This document shows, in pieces, positions 7,493 through 14,745 of a stretch of 18,171 nt of DNA. The notes beneath the pieces are model-generated. The model had not been told where the DNA came from. It ran no database searches and saw nothing but the letters and a program-made list of their open reading frames with translations. Each line of letters starts with the position of its first letter. Position 1 is the first letter of the stretch. Source of the DNA: DASPLX01 sp035627375. Its GTDB lineage: Bacteria > Pseudomonadota > Gammaproteobacteria > Burkholderiales > Burkholderiaceae_D. Position numbers and translations under genes: made by a program. Where the stretch lies: assembly GCA_035627375.1 (NCBI GenBank), contig DASPLX010000011.1, positions 1 to 18,171 of the forward strand, written 5' to 3'.

Positions 7493-9088
7493 ATGAGCAC
7501 TACGACGGTCGATCACGCACACGATCACTCTCACGACCACGCGCACGACCATCCGCACGGCTGGCGCCGTTGGTTGTTCGCCACGAACCACAAGGACATC
7601 GGTACGCTCTACCTGTGGTTCTCGTTCATCATGCTGCTTTCCGGCGGCGTGCTGGCGCTGATGATCCGCACCGAGCTGTTCCAGCCCGGCCTGCAATACT
7701 TCCATCCGGAATTCTTCAACCAGCTGACCACCATGCATGGCCTGATCATGGTGTTCGGCGCGATCATGCCGGCCTTCGTCGGTTTCGCGAACTGGATGGT
7801 GCCGCTGCAGATCGGCGCTTCCGACATGGCGTTCGCCCGCATGAACAACTTCTCGTTCTGGCTGCTGCCGCCGGCGGCGCTCCTGCTCGTGGGCTCGTTC
7901 TTCGTGCCGGGCGGCGCGACGGCCGCCGGCTGGACGCTGTATGCTCCGCTGTCGACCCAGATGGGCATCGGCATGGACATGGGTATCTTCGCGATGCACA
8001 TCATGGGCGCGTCCTCGATCATGGGTTCGATCAACATCATCGTGACCATCCTCAACATGCGCGCTCCGGGCATGACGCTGATGAAGATGCCGATGTTCTG
8101 CTGGACCTGGCTGATCACCGCCTACCTGCTGATCGCCGTCATGCCGGTGTTGGCGGGCGCGATCACGATGACGCTGACCGATCGCCACTTCGGCACTTCG
8201 TTCTTCAACGCGGCAGGCGGCGGCGACCCGGTGATGTACCAGCACATCTTCTGGTTCTTCGGCCATCCCGAGGTCTACATCATGATCCTGCCGGCGTTCG
8301 GCATCGTCTCGCACATCATTCCGGCCTTCGCCCGCAAGCCGCTGTTCGGCTATGCCTCGATGGTGTACGCGACTTCCTCGATCGCCATCCTGTCGTTCAT
8401 CGTCTGGGCGCACCACATGTTCACCACCGGCATGCCGGTGACCGGCCAGCTGTTCTTCATGTATGCGACCATGCTGATCGCGATCCCGACCGGCGTGAAA
8501 GTGTTCAACTGGATCGCGACGATGTGGAAAGGCTCGATGACCTTCGAGACCCCCATGCTGTTCGCGGTCGGCTTCATCTTCGTGTTCACGATGGGCGGCT
8601 TCACCGGCCTGATCCTGGCCGTGACCCCGATCGACATCCAACTGCAGGACACCTACTACGTCGTGGCGCACTTCCACTACGTGCTGGTGGCCGGCTCGCT
8701 GTTCGCGCTGTTCGCCGGTTTCTACTACTGGGGCCCGAAGTGGACCGGCTTCATGTACAACGAAGCGCTCGGCAAGGCGCACTTCTGGCTGTCGCTGATC
8801 ACGTTCAACATCACGTTCTTCCCGATGCACTTCCTGGGGCTGGCCGGCATGCCGCGTCGCTACGCCGACTATCCGGCGCAGTTCACGGACTTCAACACGA
8901 TCGCGACCATCGGCGCCTTCGGTTTCGGTCTGTCCCAGGTGTTCTTCCTGTTCTTCGTCGTGTTGCCCTCGATTAAGGGCGGCAAGAAGGCGGAAGCCAA
9001 GCCGTGGGAAGGCGCGGAGGGCCTCGAGTGGACCGTGCCGAGCCCGGCGCCGTTCCATACCTTCGAAACGCCGCCATTAGTTAAGTAA
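7493..9088 (+). CDS. coxA: Cytochrome c oxidase subunit I (heme-copper oxidase, A1 type)
   Basis: The 531-aa catalytic subunit has about 12 TM helices and reduces O2 to water while pumping protons. Metal ligands are all present: H82 (MHGLIMVFG) and H395 for low-spin heme a; H258, H307 and H308 for CuB; H393 for heme a3. Y262 in GHPEVY is the CuB-linked tyrosine and E260 places the enzyme in the A1 class with a D-channel. The D-channel entrance region (GASDMAFARMNNFSFW) and the K-channel lysine region (PTGVKVFNW) look normal. The N-terminus is unusual: four DHxH tetrads at residues 7-22 put eight histidines at every second position before the first helix. CAGGAG precedes the ATG. Confidence 0.97.
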   Translation: MSTTTVDHAHDHSHDHAHDHPHGWRRWLFATNHKDIGTLYLWFSFIMLLSGGVLALMIRTELFQPGLQYFHPEFFNQLTTMHGLIMVFGAIMPAFVGFANWMVPLQIGASDMAFARMNNFSFWLLPPAALLLVGSFFVPGGATAAGWTLYAPLSTQMGIGMDMGIFAMHIMGASSIMGSINIIVTILNMRAPGMTLMKMPMFCWTWLITAYLLIAVMPVLAGAITMTLTDRHFGTSFFNAAGGGDPVMYQHIFWFFGHPEVYIMILPAFGIVSHIIPAFARKPLFGYASMVYATSSIAILSFIVWAHHMFTTGMPVTGQLFFMYATMLIAIPTGVKVFNWIATMWKGSMTFETPMLFAVGFIFVFTMGGFTGLILAVTPIDIQLQDTYYVVAHFHYVLVAGSLFALFAGFYYWGPKWTGFMYNEALGKAHFWLSLITFNITFFPMHFLGLAGMPRRYADYPAQFTDFNTIATIGAFGFGLSQVFFLFFVVLPSIKGGKKAEAKPWEGAEGLEWTVPSPAPFHTFETPPLVK

Positions 9089-9093
9089 TTGTG

Positions 9094-9201
9094 GGACAGA
9101 GAGGGGCGGTAAGCCCGGGACGCGTAGTCAGGGCCGGTAAGGCTTGAGCGTAGCGGTAGACCTGGCGTCTCCGCCTACCCGGCCAGCTCTGTCCTCAACA
9201 A
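9094..9201 (+). other. Structured intercistronic region between coxA and the mini-protein gene
   Basis: This 124-bp spacer is rich in nested inverted repeats. GGACAGAG (9094-9101) pairs perfectly with CTCTGTCC (9187-9194). Inside, GGGC/GCCC (9104-9107 with 9113-9116) closes a 5-nt loop, and GGCCGG (9132-9137) pairs with CCGGCC (9179-9184). The central hairpin is GTAG/CTAC (9150-9153 with 9175-9178), CGG/CCG (9154-9156 with 9171-9173) and AGAC/GTCT (9158-9161 with 9167-9170), giving 11 bp with two single-base bulges. There is also an internal duplication: CGGTAAG at 9107 and 9135, each followed by GCGTAG at 9122 and 9148. No T-run follows, so it is not a simple terminator. Confidence 0.6.
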
Positions 9202-9212
9202 GTGATAACCGG

Positions 9213-9326
9213 ATGGACATGTCGGAACCGAACAAGCCAAACAACGTCAAGACTGCATTGATACTCGCGACGATCGCGCTGATATTCTTCATCGGCGTGT
9301 TCGCCAAGCGCCTGTGGTTGGGTTGA
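9213..9326 (+). CDS. Single-TM cytochrome oxidase small assembly protein
   Basis: This tiny protein (37 aa from the ATG at 9213, or 35 aa from the ATG at 9219) has a short polar N-terminus, one TM helix (ALILATIALIFFIGVFAK) and a very short tail. Genes of this size and topology sit immediately before ctaG in many betaproteobacterial oxidase loci and are labelled small assembly proteins; a direct function is not established to my knowledge. Its stop is one base before the ctaG start, which implies translational coupling. GGATGGAC precedes the second ATG, so that start is equally possible. An upstream TTG at 9144 would place the N-terminus inside the stem-loop region and is unlikely. Confidence 0.75.
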   Translation: MDMSEPNKPNNVKTALILATIALIFFIGVFAKRLWLG

Positions 9327-9327
9327 A

Positions 9328-9915
9328 ATGAGCGAACAGGAAAACAGTTCGCAGCAGCAATGGCGCAAGCAATTGAATGCGCAGATGCTCGGCAAGCTGC
9401 TGGTAGTCGCGGTGCTGATGTTCGGTTTCGGTTACGCCTTGGTGCCGATTTACAAGAAGATCTGCGAGATTACCGGCGTCAATATCCTGACGCCGAAGAA
9501 TGAGAAGATCGACGCGGCCGCGTTGGCGCAGAACACGCAGGTCGATCGGAGCCGGACGGTGACGATTGAATTCGATGCGAATGCGCAAGGGCCGTGGCGT
9601 TTCCGCCCGACGGTTGCCAGCCTGAAGGTGCATCCGGGCGAGATGGCGCAGGTGGTGTATGAAGTCGTGAATACGCAGGCGCGCAGCATCGATGCGCAAG
9701 CGATTCCGAGCTACGCGCCGCAGCAGGCGACGCAGTTTTTCCAAAAGGTCGAATGCTTCTGCTTCAAGCAGCAGACATTGGGCCCGAACGAAGCGAAGCA
9801 GATGCCGGTCGTGTTCTTCATCGATCCGGCGCTGCCGAAGGATGTGAAGACGATCACTTTGTCCTATACGTTTTTCGAAATCGCAGGCAAGAGCAAGGGT
9901 GGCAATGCGATCTGA
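9328..9915 (+). CDS. ctaG: Cytochrome c oxidase assembly protein CtaG/Cox11 (CuB insertion)
   Basis: The 195-aa protein is the family's usual length. It has a cytoplasmic N-terminal tail, one TM helix (about 23-41) and a periplasmic immunoglobulin-like copper domain. The copper-binding cysteines are present: C143 and C145 in ECFCF, plus C46 in KKICEITG just after the membrane. Cox11/CtaG delivers Cu(I) to the CuB site of subunit I. Other family segments are PWRFRPT, FFIDP and LSYTFFE. The start ATG is one base after the mini-protein stop. A 12-bp perfect palindrome (CGGACCGGTCCG, 9916-9927) overlaps the spacer directly after its stop. Confidence 0.96.
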   Translation: MSEQENSSQQQWRKQLNAQMLGKLLVVAVLMFGFGYALVPIYKKICEITGVNILTPKNEKIDAAALAQNTQVDRSRTVTIEFDANAQGPWRFRPTVASLKVHPGEMAQVVYEVVNTQARSIDAQAIPSYAPQQATQFFQKVECFCFKQQTLGPNEAKQMPVVFFIDPALPKDVKTITLSYTFFEIAGKSKGGNAI

Positions 9916-9959
9916 CGGACCGGTCCGGGCCGGATGTGGTCGATGAAAGGAACGCTGCC

Positions 9960-10178
9960 ATGACGGATGATTTGAAAGAGGCGTCGAAACGCAAGGCGTC
10001 GTTCGGCGCGACGATGAAAGCCGTGCTGTGGTCTTTCTTCGGAGTACGCAAGAAGAGCGGCTACGAAAAGGACGCGGCGCAGTTGAACCCGGTGCATGTG
10101 ATCATCGCCGGCATCATCGGCGCCCTGATTTTCGTCGCGGCGCTGGTGCTGATCGTGAAGGCCGTGGTTGCGCAGTAA
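9960..10178 (+). CDS. DUF2970 family one-TM protein
   Basis: The 72-aa product has a basic N-terminal half with the conserved-looking core FGATMKAVLWSFFGVRKKSGYEKD, then one TM helix (about 47-68, HVIIAGIIGALIFVAALVLIV). DUF2970 genes recur between ctaG and coxC in betaproteobacterial oxidase operons, so an accessory or assembly role in the oxidase is likely; none is proven to my knowledge. The ATG at 9960 has AAAGGAA upstream. An open frame continues 5' into ctaG but lacks a good start. coxC begins 27 bp downstream. Confidence 0.88.
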   Translation: MTDDLKEASKRKASFGATMKAVLWSFFGVRKKSGYEKDAAQLNPVHVIIAGIIGALIFVAALVLIVKAVVAQ

Positions 10179-10205
10179 AGATTTAAGTTTTTAATGGAGA
10201 TGGAG

Positions 10206-11066
10206 ATGAGCTCTCAACACGCTAATGCGCCTTACTACTTCGTGCCGGGCCCGTCCAGGTGGCCGGTGCTGGCGGGGACTTCGCTGTTGCTGACGATGGC
10301 CGGCGCATCCGCCTGGGTCAACGGCATCGGCTGGGGCATGTATGCCAATATCGTCGGCATCCTGGCGACGATCGCCGTGCTCTATTTCTGGTTCGGCGAT
10401 GCGATCAAGGAATCCGAAGGCGGCTTGTACAGCAAGCGTATCGATACCTCGTTCCGCTGGAGCATGAGCTGGTTCATCTTCTCCGAAGTCATGTTCTTCG
10501 CCGGTTTCTTCGGTGCGCTGTTCTACGCCCGCGCCATCACGATGCCCTGGCTGGCCGACCTGGACCACAAGGTCCTGTGGCCCGACTTCGCCGCCCAATG
10601 GCCGAACCTCGGCCCGGCCGGCACCGTCGACACCTTCACCAAGATGGGCCCGTTCCCGATCCCGACCATCAACACCGCGCTGCTGTTGACCTCGGGCGTG
10701 ACGCTGACGATCGCTCACCATGCCTTGCGCGAAGGCCAGCGTTCCAAGACCGCGTTCTGGCTGTTCGCCACCATCGTCCTGGGCGCCGTGTTCATGGGCT
10801 TCCAGGCCTATGAATACATGCATGCCTACAGCGAGCTGAACCTGAAGCTGACGTCCGGCATCTACGGCTCGACCTTCTTCATGCTGACCGGTTTCCACGG
10901 CTTCCACGTGACGCTCGGCGCCATCATGCTTGCCGTCGTCCTGTACCGCGTCATGAAGGGGCACTTCACGCCGGATAACCACTTCGCCTTCGAAGGCGCC
11001 GCCTGGTACTGGCACTTCGTCGACGTGGTCTGGCTCGGCCTGTACGTCGTCGTGTACTGGCTCTAA
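10206..11066 (+). CDS. coxC: Cytochrome c oxidase subunit III
   Basis: The 286-aa protein has seven predicted TM helices. It stabilises the oxidase core and supports proton uptake into the D-channel. The conserved membrane glutamate is E94 in FIFSEVMFFAGFF. Other family signatures are TLTIAHHALREG, AYEY and the C-terminal FHGFHVTLGAI ... WYWHFVDVVWL block. Three in-frame ATGs occur at 10194, 10200 and 10206. Only the third has a GGAG at good spacing (10196-10199), and it gives the usual N-terminus MSSQHANAPYYFVPGPS. It is the last gene before the bidirectional terminator. Confidence 0.96.
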   Translation: MSSQHANAPYYFVPGPSRWPVLAGTSLLLTMAGASAWVNGIGWGMYANIVGILATIAVLYFWFGDAIKESEGGLYSKRIDTSFRWSMSWFIFSEVMFFAGFFGALFYARAITMPWLADLDHKVLWPDFAAQWPNLGPAGTVDTFTKMGPFPIPTINTALLLTSGVTLTIAHHALREGQRSKTAFWLFATIVLGAVFMGFQAYEYMHAYSELNLKLTSGIYGSTFFMLTGFHGFHVTLGAIMLAVVLYRVMKGHFTPDNHFAFEGAAWYWHFVDVVWLGLYVVVYWL

Positions 11067-11068
11067 AT

Positions 11069-11117
11069 CGCCAGTGAAAGAAAAAAGCCGCACTTCGGTG
11101 CGGCTTTTTTACTGGCG
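11069..11117. terminator. Bidirectional rho-independent terminator between coxC and the DUF2909 gene
   Basis: GCCGCAC-TTCG-GTGCGGC is flanked by A6 and T6, giving a perfect 13+4+13 structure at 11081-11110 that works on either strand. An outer inverted repeat CGCCAGT (11069-11075) and ACTGGCG (11111-11117) can extend it. It closes the coxB-coxC transcript and the convergent DUF2909 gene. Confidence 0.95.
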
Positions 11118-11147
11118 GGCCGGATTGCCGGCCAGTCGGCAACTTGC

Positions 11148-11348
11148 TCAGCGAATGCCGGTGGGCTCGATCCAGCCGAGGTAATGCATGATCAGGATCA
11201 GCACGAACAAGAGGATCGAAAAGCCGACGCGGAACGCGAGCGACTTGACCGTGCGATTGGTCTTGCCCTGATCCTTCATCAGGAAGAAGAGCGCCGAGCC
11301 GAGGCTGGCGATGATCAAGAGGAAGGCGATGGCGATGAAAATCTTCAT
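11148..11348 (-). CDS. DUF2909 twin-transmembrane protein
   Basis: This 66-aa protein is two TM helices joined by a short basic loop: MKIFIAIAFLLIIASLGSAL, then the loop MKDQGKTNRTVKSLAFR, then a second helix to about residue 58. The pattern is that of the DUF2909 family, which lies between coxC and SURF1 in Pseudomonas and betaproteobacterial oxidase loci, usually on the opposite strand as here. The conserved position implies a link to oxidase assembly; the function is unknown. It is divergent from SURF1 with a 61-bp spacer, so the two may share control. Confidence 0.9.
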   Translation of the reverse strand: MKIFIAIAFLLIIASLGSALFFLMKDQGKTNRTVKSLAFRVGFSILLFVLILIMHYLGWIEPTGIR

Positions 11349-11409
11349 GGAATCCGGGAATGGCGGCTGGCGGTAAAATGGCGCGGCCGTGAATTAAAGC
11401 GACATTGTA

Positions 11410-12123
11410 ATGCCAATCAAATTCCGCTTTCGCTGGATTCCTTTGATCGCCGCCTTGCTGGCGGCGGCGCTCGGTCTTGCGCTCGGTCAATGGCAGACGC
11501 GGCGCGCCATGGAAAAGGAAGCCATCGAACTGAAGCTGAAGGATCGCGCCGCGGCGCAGCCGGTCGTGCTCGGCGCGACGCCGCAAGCCGCCGATGCGGT
11601 CGAATATCGCCGCGTCTCGGTTCGCGGCGAGTTCTTGCCAGAGTGGGCGGTGTATCTCGAGAATCGCCCGCTGCACGGCGCCGCCGGTTTCTATGTGATG
11701 ATGCCGCTCAAGATCGCCGGTTCGGACATGCATGTCCTGGTGATGCGCGGCTGGGCGCCGCGCGACCGGAAGGATCGTGCGAAACTGCCGCGATTCCCGA
11801 CGCCGTCCGGCATCGTGGAGATCGAAGGCATCGCCCGCCGGCAGCCGGATCGTCTCTTGCAATTGGGCGACGCGGCCGCGCTGCAGCCTGGTGCGATCGT
11901 CCAGAATCTCGACGTCCGGCAATTCGCCGCCGCCAGCAAGCTTGCCGTGCAGCCATTCGTAATCGAGCAGGCGACAGACCTGCGCGACGGGCTGGTGCGC
12001 GACTGGCCGCGTCCGTCGTTGGGTATCGACAAGCATCGCGGCTACGCATTCCAATGGTACGGCCTGGCCGCCACCGCCCTGATTTTTTTTATCGTGACTG
12101 GATTTCGACGTGCAACCCGATGA
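11410..12123 (+). CDS. SURF1 family oxidase assembly protein
   Basis: The 237-aa SURF1/Shy1 homologue has the family topology: one N-terminal TM helix (about 9-27), a periplasmic domain and one C-terminal TM helix (about 217-232). Recognisable segments are GQWQTRRAMEKEAI, EYRRVSVRGEF, VLVMRGWAPRD and HRGYAFQWYGLAATALIFF. SURF1 helps deliver heme A to subunit I. It opens the second transcription unit, which continues without gaps into ctaA, ctaB and sco. TAAAAT at 11374-11379 could be a -10 box, but no convincing -35 is seen. Its 3' end overlaps the next gene by 14 bp. Confidence 0.93.
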   Translation: MPIKFRFRWIPLIAALLAAALGLALGQWQTRRAMEKEAIELKLKDRAAAQPVVLGATPQAADAVEYRRVSVRGEFLPEWAVYLENRPLHGAAGFYVMMPLKIAGSDMHVLVMRGWAPRDRKDRAKLPRFPTPSGIVEIEGIARRQPDRLLQLGDAAALQPGAIVQNLDVRQFAAASKLAVQPFVIEQATDLRDGLVRDWPRPSLGIDKHRGYAFQWYGLAATALIFFIVTGFRRATR

Positions 12124-12712
12124 CCAGAAAGCGCGCCAGCAGAAGCTCGGGCGCTACAAGATGTTCGCGGTGCTGGCCGTGTGCGCCGCGCCGCTGATTT
12201 TCTCCTACTTCACCTACTACGTGATCAAGCCCGAAGGGCGCACCAATTACGGCGCCCTGATCGACCCGCGCGCCTATCCGATCCCGCAGCTTGGCGCGAC
12301 CTCGCTCGACGGCAAGCCTGCCGCGCTGGAGGCATACAAGGGCAAGTGGATCATGCTGCAAGTCGACGGCGGCGATTGCGCGGAGGCATGCCGCCGCAAG
12401 CTGATGGATATGCGCCAGTTGCGCCTCATGCAGGGCAAGGAAATGGACCGCATCGAGCGGGTCTGGCTGATCACCGACGACAAACCGGTCGAGACGATCG
12501 TGCTGCGCGAATACGACGGCACCCGCGTGTTGCGCGTCAAGCCGGAGGCGGTGACCGGTTGGCTGCCGGTCGAGCAAGGCACGGCGCCGTCGGACCATAT
12601 CTACATGATCGATCCGCTCGGCAACCTCATGATGCGTTTTCCCAAGAATCCCGATCCCGGCAAGATGAAAAAAGACATCGGCAAGCTGCTCAAGGCTTCC
12701 CGCATCGGATGA
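12110..12712 (+). CDS. Membrane-anchored SCO/thioredoxin-like protein of the cox locus
   Basis: The 200-aa protein has a short basic N-terminus, one TM helix (about 19-38) and a periplasmic domain. The domain resembles SCO/thioredoxin folds: a DGKPAALEAYKGKWIMLQ segment, C90-x3-C94 in GGDCAEACRRK, and H163 in SDHIYMIDPLGNLMMRF, matching the C-x3-C and distal His copper ligands of Sco in order and context. It lies between SURF1 and ctaA, the position of the uncharacterised PA0111 in Pseudomonas aeruginosa. A role in copper delivery or thiol redox for CuA is inferred and unproven. The start is GTG at 12110, overlapping SURF1 by 14 bp. An ATGA at 12120 is in another frame and short. Confidence 0.85.
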   Translation: MQPDDQKARQQKLGRYKMFAVLAVCAAPLIFSYFTYYVIKPEGRTNYGALIDPRAYPIPQLGATSLDGKPAALEAYKGKWIMLQVDGGDCAEACRRKLMDMRQLRLMQGKEMDRIERVWLITDDKPVETIVLREYDGTRVLRVKPEAVTGWLPVEQGTAPSDHIYMIDPLGNLMMRFPKNPDPGKMKKDIGKLLKASRIG

Positions 12713-12719
12713 TCTCGCC

Positions 12720-13844
12720 ATGCTGATTCAACTCGCCATCATCGGTTTGCTCATCGCGCTGCTGCCGCTGTCGACGGTGTGGGCGTCGCGCGATGCCAAC
12801 AAGTACCGCAAGCTGATCTGGGTCACCGTGTTCCTGACCTTCGACCTGATCATGTTCGGCGCCTTTACGCGGCTGACCGATTCCGGTCTCGGCTGCCCGG
12901 ATTGGCCGGGCTGCTACGGACATGCCAATCCGTTCCAGGCGCACGAAGAGATCAGCGCGGCCGAAGCGGCGATGCCGACCGGACCGGTCACCGTGATGAA
13001 AGCCTGGATCGAGATGATCCATCGCTATCTCGCCATGAGCATCGGCGTGCTCATCATCGCGCTCGTCATCGTCGCCTGGCGTAACTGGCGGGCGAGCGGG
13101 CGGACAGCGCCGCAGCGCGACCCGGCCTTCGCGCCATGGCTGCCGATGGCGCTGCTCGGCTTCGTCTGCCTGCAAGGCGCATTCGGCGCATGGACGGTGA
13201 CGATGAAGCTGCAGCCGATCATCGTGACCCTGCATCTGCTGCTCGGCATGGGCTTGCTAGCCATGCTGACCTGGCTGGGCGCGCGCCAAAGTACGCACTC
13301 GCCGGTGGCGCCGGAAGCGTCGGCGTTGCGCCGCCTCGGCGTGGCAACCGCTGCGGTACTGGCGGTCCAGTTGGCGCTCGGCGGCTGGGTCAGCACCAAC
13401 TACGCGGCGCTGGCGTGCACCGGATTCCCGCTTTGCAACGGCGCGCTGGTGCCGTCCATGGACCTGGCCAACGGTTTCACGCTGTGGCGCGAACTCGGAC
13501 GCACGGCGAGCGGCGAGTTCCTGCCGTTTCCTGCCCTGGTCGCGGTGCATTGGGTGCATCGCGTGTTCGCATTCGTCGTCGTTGCCTTGGTCGCGTGGGT
13601 CGGGCACAAGGCGCTCCGGATCGAGGGCTTGCGCAAGACCGGGCGCTGGCTGCTGATCGTCGTGGCGGTGCAGTTCGCGACCGGCGTCTCGACCGTGTTT
13701 CTCGAATGGCCGCTGGCGCTTGCCGTGGCCCATAACGGCGGCGCCGCGCTCCTCGTGCTATTGCTGACCATGTTAAACTACAAGGCTCGCATTTCCGGGC
13801 GCGCCGGCTCGATGTCGACCGCCGAGCAGGTCGCGACCGCCTGA
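12720..13844 (+). CDS. ctaA: Heme A synthase CtaA (Cox15 family)
   Basis: The 374-aa, eight-helix membrane protein oxidises the C8 methyl of heme O to the formyl group of heme A. Each half has its heme-ligand histidines and a Cys pair in the periplasmic loop: C59/C65 in LGCPDWPGC, and a second pair in ACTGFPLC. E98 and H101 in IEMIHRYLA are in the essential N-half site; VHWVHRVFAF and LAVAHNGGAALL carry the C-half histidines. The start ATG lies 7 bp after the previous stop. It follows the SCO-like gene and precedes ctaB by 11 bp, so the two heme A pathway enzymes are cotranscribed. Confidence 0.95.
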   Translation: MLIQLAIIGLLIALLPLSTVWASRDANKYRKLIWVTVFLTFDLIMFGAFTRLTDSGLGCPDWPGCYGHANPFQAHEEISAAEAAMPTGPVTVMKAWIEMIHRYLAMSIGVLIIALVIVAWRNWRASGRTAPQRDPAFAPWLPMALLGFVCLQGAFGAWTVTMKLQPIIVTLHLLLGMGLLAMLTWLGARQSTHSPVAPEASALRRLGVATAAVLAVQLALGGWVSTNYAALACTGFPLCNGALVPSMDLANGFTLWRELGRTASGEFLPFPALVAVHWVHRVFAFVVVALVAWVGHKALRIEGLRKTGRWLLIVVAVQFATGVSTVFLEWPLALAVAHNGGAALLVLLLTMLNYKARISGRAGSMSTAEQVATA

Positions 13845-13855
13845 ATTATCAACGC

Positions 13856-14740
13856 ATGACAACCTTGACCGCCCACTCCAATCGATTGTCCCAGTACTGG
13901 GCGCTGACCAAACCGCGCGTGACGCAGCTGGCGGTGTTTTGCGCGGTCATCGGCATGTTTCTCGCCACGCCCGACCTGCCCGATTGGCGCATCGTCGTCG
14001 CCGCCACGGTCGGCATCTGGCTCCTGGCCGGTGCCGCGTTCGCGGTCAACTGCCTGGTCGAGCGCGAGATCGATTCTCGCATGGCGCGCACCGCCCGCCG
14101 GCCGCTCGCTCGCGGGGAGATCACGGTGCCGCAGACCCTGGCGTTCTCCGGCGTGCTCGGCGGCGCCGGAATGTGGATTCTCTACAATTTCGTCAATCCG
14201 CTCACGATGTGGCTGACCTTCGCCACCTTCGTCGGCTATGCCGTCATCTACACGATGCTGCTCAAGCCGATGACGCCGCAGAACATCGTCATCGGCGGCT
14301 TGTCCGGCGCGATGCCGCCGGCGCTCGGCTGGGCCGCGATCGCCAACGACGTGCCGATGCAGGCCTGGATACTCGTGATGATCATCTTTGTCTGGACGCC
14401 GCCGCATTTCTGGGCGCTGGCGCTCTACCGCCGCGACGACTACGCCCGCTCCGGCCTGCCGATGCTGCCGGTCACGCACGGCCAGGCGTTCACGGGCTTC
14501 CATATCTGGCTGTACACCATCGCGCTGGTGGCGACCACCGTGCTGCCGTACGCGGTGCACATGAGCGGCCTGATCTATCTCGTCTCCGCCCTGGTCCTCG
14601 GCGCGATTTTCCTCTGGTACGCCTGGCGCATCCATCGCCACTACAGCGACGTCCTGGCGCGCCGGACGTTCGCCTTTTCGATCGTCTACCTGTCGCTGCT
14701 GTTCGCGGCACTGTTGGTCGACCACTATTTCAAGTTCTGA
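13856..14740 (+). CDS. ctaB (cyoE): Protoheme IX farnesyltransferase (heme O synthase)
   Basis: This 294-aa UbiA-superfamily prenyltransferase attaches farnesyl to heme B to give heme O, the substrate of CtaA. The N-terminal block ALTKPRVTQLAVFCAVIGM and the Mg-diphosphate motif NCLVEREIDSRMARTARRPL at 65-84 identify it. The second motif block is YRRDDYARSGLPMLPVTHG. The first motif reads N-x3-E-x3-D, with E69 where E. coli CyoE has Asp; Glu here is, as far as I recall, common in betaproteobacteria. About nine TM helices are expected. sco starts 5 bp after its stop. Confidence 0.95.
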   Translation: MTTLTAHSNRLSQYWALTKPRVTQLAVFCAVIGMFLATPDLPDWRIVVAATVGIWLLAGAAFAVNCLVEREIDSRMARTARRPLARGEITVPQTLAFSGVLGGAGMWILYNFVNPLTMWLTFATFVGYAVIYTMLLKPMTPQNIVIGGLSGAMPPALGWAAIANDVPMQAWILVMIIFVWTPPHFWALALYRRDDYARSGLPMLPVTHGQAFTGFHIWLYTIALVATTVLPYAVHMSGLIYLVSALVLGAIFLWYAWRIHRHYSDVLARRTFAFSIVYLSLLFAALLVDHYFKF

Positions 14741-14745
14741 CAGCG

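Noticed and set aside
7511..7558. Short-period repeat in the 5' end of coxA considered as a CRISPR-like or DNA repeat element
   Set aside because: The period is 12 nt, it stays in frame and encodes DHxH tetrads, so it is coding.
7442..9058. 538-codon open frame on the minus strand opposite coxA
   Set aside because: It is the antisense shadow of a GC-rich gene; the product is a low-complexity His/Arg/Asp/Glu-rich sequence with no recognisable domain.
9916..9927. Perfect palindrome CGGACCGGTCCG between ctaG and the DUF2970 gene
   Set aside because: A single 12-bp GC palindrome inside an operon is plausible by chance in this base composition; no second copy or regulator was found.
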